A stretch of 64,000 bases of DNA. Source: Gnetum montanum. Lineage: Eukaryota; Streptophyta; Gnetopsida; Gnetales; Gnetaceae. The notes under the pieces are model-generated. The model saw only the letters and a program-made list of their open reading frames with translations, did not search any database and was not told the DNA's origin. The stretch covers positions 304,064-368,063 of the forward strand of contig MNCI01035040.1 in the NCBI GenBank assembly GCA_015680685.1, read 5' to 3'. The position numbers and the translations under genes were made by a program. How positions within the stretch are numbered: the first letter of the stretch is position 1; every line of letters starts with the position of its first letter. Below are positions 22,207 through 35,094 of the stretch, one piece after another.

Positions 22207-23412
22207 TTTTTTCTTGGCATTAAAAGGAGGGCCTCTACATAATTTCTATGTCTAAAATTAGTCTTCCTTATTACCAATGTGACCATTTTCAAAATTTTCT
22301 TTGATTTTTTGTAGCTAAAACCTTTGAAGAATCAATGCTAATGTTTCCCCCATGTGACCAAAATTGCAGTGTGGAAGTTGTAGGTGGTTGGGTGTTAGCT
22401 TTTCATAGCACTTGCTATGAATTTTATAGCCCAAAGCCAACATTGGTATCTCTTCCCCTTATTTTTCCTTTTTACTACCAATATTTTATTCTTTAGTTTC
22501 TAAAGTGGCTGGTCCAACTCTTCTGTAAGTTGGCTTCTCCTCATTCTTCTAAGTTAAGAAAATTGGGAGCTCAATAAAACTAGTTTTAGTGGAAAAACAC
22601 CAACTTTCCACTTTGGTTTTCAGCCTTCACCTCATCAATGTTGAGGTAGAAGGTGTGAGATTTCCATCATCTCACCCTTCTTCTTTCCCCCTCTTTACCA
22701 TACCCAATGTGGAGGTAATTGGGAGGTTAATGTGGATGAAGTTTGTTACTAACTTAGTGATCAGATCTACTTTTTTTTCATTGCCAACATCGCAAGTTGA
22801 AAGCCATTTTCTAATTTTTTTTAGTGAAAACTCCCAAGAAATCCAACGCTATCCCTTTCCCTTTGTAATAGAAATCCCAGAATGGAAGTTGTAGGTGGTT
22901 TGGATGCTGAAATTTTATAATATATGCTGTAAATTTTCAAAACAAAACCAACATAGAAGCATTAACAACCATTTAAGTTTTGTTGACACATTTTTTGCCA
23001 CAAAACTAGCATTGGTTTCCACACCAACCAAAACTACTTTCCCATCCTTTGTGATAAAAGTTGGCAGCCTACCAAAACAATGTTTGGAAATTGCTAGGTT
23101 TTCATTTTTGCCTTTAAACTTTCCCCCCTCTCTCCAACATTGGAATAAGGTGTGAGATTTCCATTATCTCATCTCCCTTCTTTCTCCCCTACTATACCTA
23201 GTGTAGAGGCAGCTAGTAGGTTAATGTAGAGGGTGTTGAACATCAACATTTTCAGCTTTCCATTTCCAATAAAGGGGTAAACCCCCCTTAACCCCCACTT
23301 ACTAATTTTAGTAAGTACTTCATTTTCAGCCATTTTTATTTCTTTTAAACATTTTTGAATTCCATTCACTAGAATTTACTTTTGTTTTATCATTTAAAGC
23401 CTTGTTTTAAGC
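22207..23412 (+). repeat. El-4 leader with a tandem duplication of about 0.5 kb
   Basis: Two diverged copies are visible: GGAAGTTGTAGGTGGTT at 22372 and 22883, and AGGTGTGAGATTTCCAT at 22651 and 23148, giving a period of about 500 bp. Each copy holds pyrimidine-rich runs and CCCAATGTGGAGG-like words. Open stretches of 86-101 codons here lie in repeat sequence and match no family I recognise. Confidence 0.6.
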
Positions 23413-25760
23413 CATTCTCAATACTATAGCTATCTCTTTCCAACAATATACTAAGTTGCCCCTCACCTTCACTAGTGAAGGTCCTAACCAACATGCCATG
23501 AGGGTATATGACCCCAAAGACCTTGCTACCATCAAATGTAGGCAATCTTTGAGGATCAAAGGGAAAAGTTCTGATTTTGCAATCATAAATGAAGATTGAT
23601 ATAACTTTATTTGTGCCAAAATATATGCTAGCATGTTGATTCTACATTTTGAAGTAGATGCCAAAAGGGAGTTCAAACTTATACACCATAATAGTAAGGA
23701 GTACATCCCTTTCCCTTATGACTAGATACCTCTATCTGATATCTATGTAGGTATACTAGCCCAATTGCTTAAGATGGAGGAAGAGGATGAAAAACATAGC
23801 TTTGAGGAATAAAAAGAGAAGGAGGATGAATTTAGGATGGAATCTTGGCTTGAAAAAATCTTGGAAGAACTGTTCCAACAAATTTCTTTCAAGGTTATAG
23901 TGCCTTCCTCTAACACTTTCATTTTCTCATGGGCATGGTGCCACCATCTTCCACTCCTTCCTACCCTACTACAGTTGACCCCACATTGGTCATAGCCATG
24001 CATCAAATTCAATCGATGCCACAAACTATGATTCATAATCCATCCATGACATGGCTTGGATCTATGCAGCCATCAATGGTGGTCTTTACCACCAAAAATC
24101 CATTAACTACTTGTGTAGGATCCACCATAGGAGCCCAAGCAACTCAGGGGTCACACACCCCATTTGCCCCATTTGTGCCTCAAGTAGCAACACAAACATC
24201 CTTTTCTTTGTTTGGCCCATAGGCCACAATAATAACACAACCTCTTCCTTCTATTATGCAATCCATAGTGAGGCCACAAGCCTTATAATAGATGCCACAA
24301 CCCTATATACAAACCCCAAAACCGACAGGGTCACCACAAGGTCTGGATCAAGCCTTCTAGATGATTTAGGACCTAATGGAGGAGTTGAAGAGGCTTAAAG
24401 CCTCTATCTCACAAGCTGTCAAGAGTATGGACTTCTACTAGGATGATCCCATAAGTTCTATAGTCCCACCCTTGACACTTCCTCTTGGTGTTCCTATTCC
24501 CTAAAATAGCAAATATAATGGAGAAGGTGATCCTAATGCTCACCTTATTACCTTTTGATCTGAATGTTTACTCTTGGAACCATCACCTCATGCCATCATG
24601 AGGATTTTCCCTATGTATTTGACTGAGAAAACACTTGATTGGTATCATGCATTACCTAGGGGATCCATATCCTCTTTGGAGGACTTGGTTACCCAGTTTG
24701 TAAACTCCTTCAAGCATAACTTGAAGCCCAACACCATGCTTGACTAACTCATGAAGGTCAAGCAAGGGCCTTTATAACTTATATAGAAGTTCATCCAATG
24801 ATGGAATGGACTACTAAATGAAATACCAGAGCCTATAGTTGAAGCCCACTTATTAGCCATATTTAAGGGAGTAGTGAACAAATTTATCAAGTCCAAGCTC
24901 TACTACCTCAATCTATGGTCCCTTAGCCAAGCATCCTCGCAAACTAAAAATATAGAGGATGTTGTAGAGGCCAATCATGATCCAGCCTACATAGCATATA
25001 AAAATCAATATACACATAGAGACAAAGAGAAAAATAAAGTAAAATAATATGACCATAGCAACTGTAACCAAGGAAAAAATGGCCACAAACCAAGGGTCAA
25101 AGGCCAACTCACACAAATTCCCCACTAATAACTACCATAACCAACCATTAACCTCTAGGGCCACTACATTGACAACAACCAAACCTAACTTCAAAAGAAA
25201 GGATAGGTCTAAATACACTATGTTGTCATTAAAACCATCCAAGTTATTAGACCAACTATTAAAGAGTGGGTGCATGCAACATAAACAAATGATTGAAGTT
25301 GCTCGAAAGAAACACGAGTGACTATGAGAAATAGCCAAGGACCCCTCTCAAGTAACAAAAGATGACCTGCAACCACCTAAATACTTTAAGTTAGACTACT
25401 TCTACCACTATTACAGCTACCTAGTCATGACATAGACTTCTACCATGCATTGAAGGATGACCTACAAAGGATGCTAAATAGGGGAAAGTTGGTCCTACAT
25501 GCTTTCAACCTAGTTTCTCCACAAAACCAATTGATGCAGGTCTACAAAGACTCATTGAATGCTAATGATAGCCCCTATGTTATTTCAGCATTCAACATTG
25601 ATGATGATAAGAGACCTACAAGAGAACCATTTTTGATTCAAGTACCCCTCTATAATGAAAGGACTTCTTTAGCCTCCCATAGCTCAAGATCCCTCTTCAT
25701 CATAAGAGTACCATCACAAATTCCTCCCAGGCAACCTTTTGTTATCAAGGTCCCCTAGCC
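23413..25760 (+). pseudogene. gag: gag of El-4 (Tat type), broken
   Basis: An N-terminal region is open from about 23413 (TSEGPNQHAMRVYDPKDLA) with an acidic helix (LLKMEEEDEKHSFEE). A Pro, Thr and Gln-rich stretch follows (23930-24350). The gag core at 24500-24900 reads KYNGEGDPNAHLITF, IMRIFPMYLTEKTLDWYHAL, then PRGSISSLEDLVTQFVNSF, the classic capsid signature. After about 25430, HDIDFYHALKDDLQRMLNRG corresponds to the segment that follows the zinc region in Tat gags, though the Cys residues are lost. Multiple TAG and TGA stops are present. The start is approximate. Confidence 0.8.
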
Positions 25761-26129
25761 TAACAAAACTTAACTAGTTGTAGCCCAAACAATTGCACAA
25801 CAACCCCTTGTGATGGATAATGCTACTACTTCTTCCTCACAACCAATGACTAACCATTAAAAAACTTTAGCTAAACAAAGGAAGAAGCATAAGAAAAAGC
25901 CTAACAATAAGGGAAACAAGTAGATAGAGGCATGAAAAGAAGTGGACCTACTAAAGTTCACTCATATTTTGGCTATACCCATGACCTCCTTTGCCCCAAC
26001 CCCTTCGACTAGCAAGCCACAAGAGGATCAAAAAGCCTATAACCAAAACAACAAGGAAGGGCCCCAACAACCATAGCCTAAAGCTAAAGTTCATAGTCTA
26101 GGGCACATGGAGAAAGTAAAGCACAACCC

Positions 26130-26860
26130 ATGGCCAATGATAAAAACTTCCTCAATGCGATAGACCAAGTTAGGCAGTCCCTTAAGAAAAAGCATATAAC
26201 TTTAAGATTGTATGACCTAATCATAACCTCCACCACACATCATGAGGCACTAGTTAAAATGTTAACTTCCATTCCTATTAGGGATGAAATCCCCATTAAC
26301 AAGGAAGCCATCCATGCAATGATGATTCCTCCCTCACCAAGGGAAGAGAAGTTAACACCCTTAACATTTCACGATGGTGAGATTAATGTTAATCCCTAAA
26401 ATGGTGAAGCAACTACAACCCCTTTATTCATAACCATATGCATAGGAAAATTTAAAATACATCAAGTGCATGTTGATGATGGAGCCATAACTAGAGTCAT
26501 CCCATGCACCATCATTGAATGCTTGGGCTTAACTAAGTAGATACAACCTATGTCAACTGCAGCTCTTAAATCCTTCAATAGATCAAGGGTTTCCATCAAG
26601 TGATATATCTCCTTGGATTTTATAGCATGAGAGAAATTCCCCATAATTTCCAATTTTTTAGTAGTGAAGGAGACACTAGGATTCAACTTGATCCTAGGAA
26701 GACCTTGGTTGGCTCAATTAGGATTTATGTCTTCTCACATCCATTAAGACATTCACCTTCCTTATGAAGGAGGTGAAATCATCATTCATGGTGATAACAT
26801 GGTTTCATTGGCTATTAACAACATGAACATAGACCAAGGGTCTGAAGTGGAGCTTCAAGA
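26130..26860 (+). pseudogene. Protease of El-4
   Basis: The retropepsin-like domain reads TICIGKFKIHQVHVDDGAIT followed by VIPCTIIECLGL (about 26440-26530). The second Asp of VDDGA is the catalytic one. The flap-distal motif LILGRPWLAQLG lies near 26690. An open N-terminal stretch (26130-26399) precedes it and reads through one stop. About 250 bp of decayed coding-like sequence follows before AT-rich DNA; the RT module resumes only at 42.6 kb. Confidence 0.8.
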
Positions 26861-27271
26861 AGAGGCTCCCAGCCATTAAGAACAACAACACAAGAAAGCC
26901 AAAAATGACAACAATAAGCAACAGGATGCATTATGGGATGAAATCCCTTTTAACATCAAAAGTGAAGGGATGGAAAATATAAGCTTTTGTAGAGTAGGCC
27001 TTACTCACTTCCTAATCTTTCAAAGATTAGGAAGAATTTGTACAAGTGAAGTTTACCTTAACCTTCCCATGCCCTTATGACTTGAAGCACTGATAGCCAT
27101 GTAGCCTTATTTTTTTGTAGTTTTATGCATTTGTTATTTTACTCTTTATGCATGTTGCCTAAGTTTATTTAACTATTTGCTACAACCTTTCTTTATTTTT
27201 ACTTATGTTATAAACATTAAAAAAGCCTCATAAATATACTTCTTTTTCATAACTAGTCTACCATGACCTTA

Positions 27272-27350
27272 AATTGGCATCCCCATTTGCTAAGATGTTA
27301 AATTGGAAAAACAACATAACCTGCACCTACTATGGCCTAAAACTAGTAAG
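27272..27350 (+). repeat. Short CTTAAATTGGCAT-type repeats downstream of El-4 protease
   Basis: Three degenerate units related to the arrays at 42315-42375 and 46148-46276 start near 27272 (CCTTAAATTGGCAT), 27299 (TGTTAAATTGG) and 27331 (GCCTAAAACTAG). They mark the border between protease and the antisense gene. Confidence 0.5.
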
Positions 27351-27475
27351 CATCTTTCTTATTATACTTGTTTTTAAAGCCTATTATCACATTGATTAGC
27401 CATTTGATTCTATAACCGAAAATTCAACATAGCCATTCTCAACTTTTACAACATTTACTACAACATGATATATTT

Positions 27476-27569
27476 CCAAAAATGATAATCAATTATTTAA
27501 ATTTAAAGTTAAAGTATCCATNGCCAAAAATGATAATCAATTATTTAAATTTAAAGTTAAAGTATCCAT
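27476..27569. other. Probable assembly artefact: 46-bp overlap around single N
   Basis: Bases 27476-27521 and 27524-27569 are the same 46-mer, separated by N (27522) and one base, as at 13306-13399. This is best explained as unmerged contig ends. Confidence 0.85.
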
Positions 27570-27689
27570 ATCCATACATAGCCATGGACACATTGTGTGG
27601 CAAAAAAATGTTGAAGAATAATAATCATCTACAACATAGTCTTGGCTAATCATAGCCATCAACATGAAAATAAGAACAAATAGCCAACA

Positions 27690-30600
27690 AGTTAAACTGA
27701 TGGAGGTTGCTTAGTGGTATTCGAAGGAGGAAGTGGTGGGTCATTCCCACCGTTACCCCTGGGGCTACCAATGTCTCTCGAAGCTTGAAATGCAACAACA
27801 TAGAGCTAGTTAGCAACCTATAGCTAAAACCATAACCATAAATAGAAAACAAAAATGTGAAATTTACAAAACCTGTGGAGATTCTAGCTTTATGACTTTT
27901 GGGAGTAGAAGTGGAAGGCCCTCCTCCAAATGATGGAGGATCTGGTCCTCCATCATGTTGACCCACTCAACATCCCTAAGTTCAATGCCAGAGAAAATGC
28001 TCTCAGGTAATAGTAGCCATAGAGGTCTTGCCTGCAGTAGTGGTAATTCAAGTAGTAGGGGATTGCTCCACTGTGAGAGTAATTTCAAAAAGTTGATAAG
28101 AACTCTCTACCTAGATCCCCTGGATGAATAAATCTCTTTTGCACCATTCAACAGACTCCTCCCTAAGCCACTTAAGGTAGGCTCCACAATCCACCTTATA
28201 CTGCTGCTTGTGGACTTTTTGTTTCTTACCCCACTCTAGGAACTAAGCACAATGATCCTTCTAGTCCTCTCCCTTCTGGAAGATGAGGTCCATATGCATA
28301 TGCATATATTGTTCTGCCATCTCCTATAGAATCACTACTTTATCCTGAGTGACATGCCAGTAGAGGACTCACATGATCTCCTTAGTCCGCAATTCTCTTA
28401 AGTTATCCACTTAGGCTTTCACAAAGGCCTTACGGTCTTAGAGATCTTTAATCATATCCTCCTACCATTGAGTCTTTTTCCTTAAGGCCACCACTTCCTC
28501 CCATAGGGATTTGTTGGACCTCTCTAGCTCCCATGAAGTTTTTGCACATGATATTGCTAGATTAGTAGAAATCTCGTACAACTTCAAAGCTATACTAAAT
28601 ATGTCAAAGGAAAGCTTAGGCAAGGAATCTATCTCCATGTCATTGCTATGGTCCCACTCCATGGAAGACACTACACAAGCATAAAATACAATCATAAACA
28701 TAATGAACAACCTAGGATAGCCATAACGCAAGTATAGCCTACAACTGAAGCATAAAACAACATCCTTAAATATTTTAGGAGCAACTTGATGCAATCGATC
28801 AATGATGCTCTTAGTCATCCCATGCATGAACTCCACTTTGTCTAGAGTCTCTACCCATGGTTTCATACAAAACTTAGGGATGGGAGCTTGCATTGGTGGA
28901 TCAAGAACTACTGTAAGCATAACAATCATCGAAAGGTTAGGATGAAAACCCCAATGATAAACAATGATATATAATGAAAATATTAAGGCATGGGCATACC
29001 TAGCTTTTATTTCTCTTCCCCCTCTAGGATGATGATGGAGGATGTACCTAGTACTACCTCACCAAACAAAAAATCTAGATAATGTATATCTACATCGACA
29101 AGTCCTTCAGCCGTAGGTTGCTTTAGGAGTGCCTCTTTTACATGCCTTTGTTCCACCTCCACGGTAGCTTAAGCTACCATAGCTTGATGCTTGTCTACAA
29201 CTATAGCACATAGAAAATGGGTTAACACATGAAACCATAAAGTAGCCATGAACTTTAAAACATAAACTAGCCAAATTTAAACAAAGCATACCTATAACTA
29301 CCTACTTCGATGGCCTAAGCTTAAACTTCAGCTTCTTTGGGGTAGGCTGGTCTGATGATGGTAGTGCCTCCTCCATAGGCCTCTTGAGTTTCTCCCTAGC
29401 TACCCCTTCAAGCTCCACACACCGTCGTTTGGCATCTTAGACACTAGCGGGAAATGTGAGAGGCTCATTGTCATCAGTGTTGTTAGGAGACTCACATTGG
29501 CTAACATCAAGATTCTTCATGGTGATGGATAATATATCATCCATTCCCTCTAGTGGGTTCTTAGCCTATACCATTGGACAAATGTGCTTTTTCCAAGGCT
29601 TAGAGAGTTGGCTTGGGTTTTGGAAAATCCATTATCCATTCCTGTAGACCACTAGAAACCTTGCAAACCTCTTTAGATAACCTGCAAAAAATGCAAAGTG
29701 CATGTGGATTATCATAGAGGTGACAACATGAAGTGTAAGGATCTCCTCCTGAATTCTAGTAGCCAAAGTAGCCACCCAATTAAATCTAGTGCCCTCCATT
29801 GGGACCTTCTTAAAGGTCCATCCTTAAGCCAATTCAATTACCTTTTTTTTTTTATAAAATTTTGGGAAACACATGAGACCTAAACAAAGGATATGATTCC
29901 TTTGCATCAAGGTTCATGAAGCCATCCATCAAAATTATAGAGTGGCCCATGTTGGCACCAAGCCACTCCAGAACTTCATTGTGATGGCCTATTTCCATTA
30001 CTTTCCTAGTAGGAACCTTTGCCTCATTAGTAGGGACACTAAACAAGTCATGAAAGAGGTCTGCACCAACGTCCATGTTTAACTTCACACCCTGGATGAT
30101 GATGCTAAAATGACCAACCTTCTCATCAAAGGAGTAGATGACATGCAACATATCCACAATAGGGATGGAAAGGATATGTGCCATAAATACATCAAGCAAA
30201 CTTGCACACTAGATGTTTGCTTGAATGTACCCAGGTGCTTGTCCCTTTAGCCACTCCTATGCCAATGTCATCCCACCAAACTTTAGGATGAGGGTATGCT
30301 CATGACATGAACCTGAAAGTGGTATAGTGACATCAACTAAGGTGGAAGGTCCTACAAATAAAAAATTGAAGTTTAGCATCAACATGAGTAATTTTAAAAA
30401 CTAGGCAAAGCAATAGAATACTTAAACTTATAGCCATGAAACACTAGAAGCTATAGCCTCTATGCTTACCTTTCCTTTTCTTCTTTGGTATGGTTTCAGT
30501 GGAGTTCCCAGCTACAAGGGTCTAATATGTGTTATTGGAATCTACCCACTAGCTATGCATTGTCATATCATCCTTGCACTTCTTGTAGAAAAGGTTGAAT

Positions 30601-33150
30601 CAAAGTCCCCTCTTAACTGTTGATACACAAAAGTTCTAATTTGAGAACTCTTGGTGAATTTTTCTAGAGTAGTTTGAGCCACTGTCAAGATTTGATCGTT
30701 GATGATCAAACCTTGATCATTGACCTTGTACCTACAAGAAATTTGTGAAATCGATGAAATTATGAAAGGTAGTCAAGCCAAAACATAAAAGCATTACAAT
30801 AACCATGCTCACCCCTGTAGGTGATACATGGTGTCATGTGGGTTCTGAAATAACATTTGGGCTCTATGCACCATCATCAGAGTATTGTCAACATTATACC
30901 AACTATACTCTAGCATCATCTAGAGCTTTGTAAGGTAATGTGGGCTTCTAGTATCTATTGGTTTGCCTACCATCTTAGGAGATGGCTTGTTAGTAATGAA
31001 TCTTATAATCAGGCTGGATGCTAGAGGCAACAAGGTCTCCACTACAACCCAAGCTAAATCCACACACAAGTGTGACCATAGCATCACACTAAAGTTCTTA
31101 AAGAGGTAGGTAAGGAATTCCTTTACCCCAATTCGGAACCATAATAAGAGCTTTCCAAAAGGCATGTCATGCAATGGGGTGTTGGTCTTGGGATGATCAA
31201 TGTAGCACAAGATGTCCACCAACTCCACGATGATGAGGACGGGTCTCAAAAAGACCCTGCATGAAGCAAAGCAAAAGCATTGTGACCAACTAGAATTACA
31301 TTAGCAAATTTGGAAAAAACATCTAGTTAGAGGTTGAAATTAGCCTCTATAAAAAGCTCTAAAACATTTATCTAACTTAGCTTAAGGAATTCACAAGAAA
31401 ACATTATTACAACCTTGTGTAGCCTCACATTATGGAATTACTTAGTAGATTTAGAAAAAACATCTAGTTAGAGGTGAAATTAGCCTTTGTAAAAATCTCT
31501 AAGGTTTTTATCTAAATTAGCTTAAGAAATTTCATAACAGCATTATTACCATAACCAAAATGTCACAACCAAAACATTATAGCTAGAACTAAACCTTGGT
31601 CTAAGTAATGCATGAATTTAGAAAATAGCATCTAAATTATGCATAAATTTAGAAAAAGCAGGCATAAGTTTAGAAAAAAGCATCTAAATTATGCAAAGCA
31701 TGCATAAATTTGGAAAAAACATCTAGACTATGCACAAATTTAGAAAAAGCATCATAAACTTAAAAGAAAACCATGTAGCCATAGTAAAAGCTGGCTAAAA
31801 ATAGAAAAATATTTTATTCTTATTTTTTTAAAAAATAAGCATTAGTTTTAGATGTTGACAAAAGAAAAACATAAGTTATACATATCAACCACTTCCATTT
31901 CCAAATGGGTAATGTGCTATGACCATAATTTTGCCTTGTTCACATAACCATAGCCAAAAAATTCATTTATGCTTCAATTTTAGTGATTCCACCATGAAAA
32001 GAATCCTTAAATTATGAACCTTATAGCCATGACCATTATAACTAGAAATGTATAACCATATTTTCATAAAACGTAACCGAAATTGTAGTTGTCACCATTA
32101 ACCTCTTTTCGCACAAGGTTGGTAAAAAATTTGCCAAAAATTCGTTTGAGCTCCAAACAGAGTGATTCCACCACCATTTGAAAGATTAAACCAAGCCCTA
32201 CACATTTGTTCTTAGAAAAAATTCAAAAATTTTGCTATCTATATAGGAAAAATATGTAAATTTGGACAATAATTTGAAAACGACACAAACATCCTTATTA
32301 CACATGCTTAGTAAAAAATTTGTAGAAATTTCATTTTAAGTCCAATACTAGAAAATAGCCAAAACCTTTTCCATTTCCTTAGAAAAAATTTGCAAGATTA
32401 CATAAAATTACAAAAATGGCATGAGAAACCTAATTGATTAATGTTAGGAAAATAGCCATAATGTTGTAGTTTCGAGGCCAAATTAAATGAGTTGGAAAAC
32501 TTAAATGAAGGGGTACAAACACATAACATCAAATTTTAAAAATATGTAGCTATTTGCTGAAGAAAAAAAAATATACAACATTGCTTTCTTTTTCATGTAC
32601 AAAGCTAAAAATCCTAAAGCCCAACTTAATATAGCCATAAAAACATAGCCAAAATAGCTAAAATGATTGATACCCATTAGAAAGTATGTTGAAATAATGG
32701 CATAGGATTTCATTGAAATTTGTTTTTAATGAATCCTTAAGCCTAGATCTAAAAAATGGCCATACCTCCAAAATTTTGGGGAAAAGCATAAAAACATTAG
32801 GCTTGATTTTAAAAATCAAATCTATTGAGGCAAAAACAATGAAACAACATGGAACCTTGTGGAAATGGCCAAAGTAAGAGGTGGGATTTCAAAAAATTTT
32901 TGATTTACCCCCTCTCTTAGAGTAGATCTAAGAAAAATGGCTTGACATGTGGGAAGAAAAACATGAAAAAACCATAGAAAACAGCTGAAAAAAAAAAAAC
33001 AAAAATAGGTGGAGTTGCTTACCTTAGAGCAGTTATGGACGAGGCCTAAATTGAGATAGGCCTAGGAACCTATGATAGCTCCTTGGAATGCTCATCCATC
33101 TTCTAAATTGTAGGACTTTTGCTCTTTCCCCCTTGCTGCTTAGGTGCCAT
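27690..33150 (-). pseudogene. Antisense multi-exon gene inside El-4, unknown protein
   Basis: On the minus strand, coding-like blocks are joined by good splice signals. Proposed exons: 33150-33023 (ATG, MAPKQQGGKSKSP; donor GTAAGC); 31256-30813 (acceptor TTCATGCAG; donor GTGAGC); 30731-30470 (acceptor TTTCTTGTAG; donor GTAAGC); 30351-29292 (acceptor TTATTTGTAG; donor GTATGC); 29200-29000 (acceptor TGCTATAG; donor GTATGC); 28910 to about 28770; 28670-27873; and a short last exon near 27780-27700. Visible in the product: a 109-codon hydrophobic block with VKEFLTYLFKNFSVMLWSHL, a block DMLHVIYSFDEKVGHFSI, a basic patch PKKLKFKLRPSK that could be a nuclear signal, and a Glu/Lys-rich helix (KTSWELERSNKSLWEEVVAL). 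Several in-frame stops are TAG. I do not recognise the family. Antisense extra ORFs are known in Tat elements but usually lie between integrase and the 3' LTR. Confidence 0.6.
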
Positions 33151-33530
33151 GGTAGGCTCAACGCTAGGGATGATGGAAATTAAGAGAAATAGGTGTTCTA
33201 CGCTAACTATAGGGGAGATGCAAGGCTTTCACATTGAAGATTGGTGTTCTCTACCATGAGAATCTCTACTAGAGCTCTCCTCCAATGCGATGTTGGTGTA
33301 GAATGATAATTGTGATGAAAACTTGTGAGATTTCACAATAATATCACATTCAAAACCTAAACACACACCTTGAAACCCCAATTGCTAATTTTGTGCACCA
33401 TAACTCTAAGTGCATTAAAGTGAAAAGTGGGGAAAGTTTAGTTCACGTTGATTTTGGGTGGGAAAGAGGGCCCCACCTTACGCCTTCTTTCTTGATCAAA
33501 AATTGCATTAGCATTGAGTTTTTTTTTCAA
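33151..33530. other. Region upstream of the antisense gene
   Basis: No ORF is supported. It would contain the promoter and 5' UTR of the antisense gene; I see no convincing TATA box. CAACGCTAGG- and CATTGAAGA-like words suggest that it grades into the tandem array. Confidence 0.3.
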
Positions 33531-35094
33531 TTTTGACATTTAGAACCATATTGCAACCTTAACTCCCATGCATCCACATTGGGAATACCATGCCCAAGCA
33601 TGGAAACATGCCTTCTATTTCACAAAGTCATTAAAATGCAACTATTTTGCTATTTTTAGTAACCAAAGCCTACCTCTTTCAATCCTAGGTTCTTAAAGGT
33701 GGGTGAGACATGAAAGAAGCTAAACACCATGGGTTTCCATGTTGAGGCAATAGTGCCCAACATAGAAGAAGGGGGGTAACATCCATCCTTACCCGCCAAA
33801 CACCCATCTAGCCCAAGTTTAACCCCAAGATGGGCCCACATGACCTAGAACCCATCCAAGCATCTCCAACAGCCTTGGAACCTCACCAGATGAAGTCAAA
33901 ATTGGTTAAAACTTTAAGGTTTAGTGTTTCTACACTGAGGGAGGCTTCATCCACGTTGAGCATCTCATCCTTAGCTTGGATAGATGGTGGGAAGCCAAAA
34001 ATGACCTAAATTGGTTACCTAGTAAACATTTCTTGATGCTCGGTGACCCTTAGACCCTGCTAGAATCCTCTGGAGCTTTTGAAAGCCTAAAAAAATGGTC
34101 AAATATGGCATAAAACTACCATCTCTCTCTCATCCATGTTGGGGCCATCATGCCCAACATGGAAGAAAGTGGGGAGACTGCATGAGGCACTTAGAAGTCT
34201 CCAAACTAATGGATCTTAACACCTGGCATTGACTATCAACCCTAACAACCCTGTAGGTTGGCATGCATGGTTGATTGACTACCAATCTAGCCTAGATCTA
34301 ACTTTCTTGGTTAGGGGAGACCTCTTCCACATTAAGACTCCCATCCTCAATGTGGATAGAAGGGGAAAAGCTTGAAAACCCTCTCACAACCTTCATAATA
34401 ACTGGATATTAACCTTAGATATTGATGGCCAACACCAGCAACCCTATGGACACTCATGCATAGCCAAATTAATCATAAAAGCTAAAAATGCCCTTCACCC
34501 AAATTTTCTATGTTGAGCATGGAAGCCCTATCATGGAAAAAGAGGGGGAAGCCTAAAAATTGCTTAATAACCTTTGGAACAACTAATTTTTAACATCAAG
34601 TATCAGTAGTTGATGATAACAACCTTGAAAGCCCACATGCATAGACAAAAATGATAAATAATGGTAAAAAGTAGGGTCCTCAAGTTTCTCCATGCTAGGG
34701 GTTCCCCCCTCCACATTGCCTAGCATGGAAGAAAGGAAAAAACTTGATGTTTTCATTGAAATGACCTCCAGACACCTTGAACTAATAGGTTGTAGCTTTA
34801 CACAAACCTTAAGACTAGTTTTACACTTGTTGAAGTCCTTAAACCTTGCAAAAGTTATCATAAATGGCAAAAAAGTTGTTCCCCTAATTTTCCACACTAA
34901 GCATAGAAGACCCACCATGGAAAAAAATGGGGGAAAGTCCAAAAACCACTGAACACCTCTTGAAATGATTGAATTTTGACACCATGCATTGGTAATCAAC
35001 ACTAGCAACCTTTGAGACCTACATGCATGACCATAAATGATGCAAAATTCTAAAAAGCTACTTCCCCCTAGTCTTTGATGTTGAGCACACTACC
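33531..35094 (+). repeat. Degenerate tandem array of El-4, left of El-5
   Basis: Units of about 185-200 bp recur near 33571, 33741, 33940, 34131, 34325, 34505, 34690, 34885 and 35065. Each has a short inverted repeat in which a word like CCATGTTGGGG is followed within 10-20 bases by CCCAACATGG, then a purine run (GAAGAAAGTGGGG). Between them lie TTTGACATCAAG- and CAACCTTGAAAGCC-like words. The 86- and 141-codon open frames here are repeat DNA read in opposite strands, not genes. Confidence 0.75.

Noticed and set aside
22216-22232. PBS of El-4
   Set aside because: TGGCATTAAAAGGAGGG begins like a PBS but does not match a tRNA end I can name.
23407-23706. 99-codon minus-strand ORF
   Set aside because: The plus strand reads a more protein-like frame continuous with El-4 gag; the minus frame is its shadow.
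29683-29841. Intron in the antisense gene ending TTTTTTGCAG
   Set aside because: A reading frame stays open through the proposed acceptor (FNWVATLATRIQEEI and on to GYLKRF), so the exon is probably continuous, with slippage in the A-run at 29842-29852.
34583-35008. 141-codon minus-strand ORF
   Set aside because: It lies wholly in the tandem array, overlaps an ORF on the other strand and has no motif.
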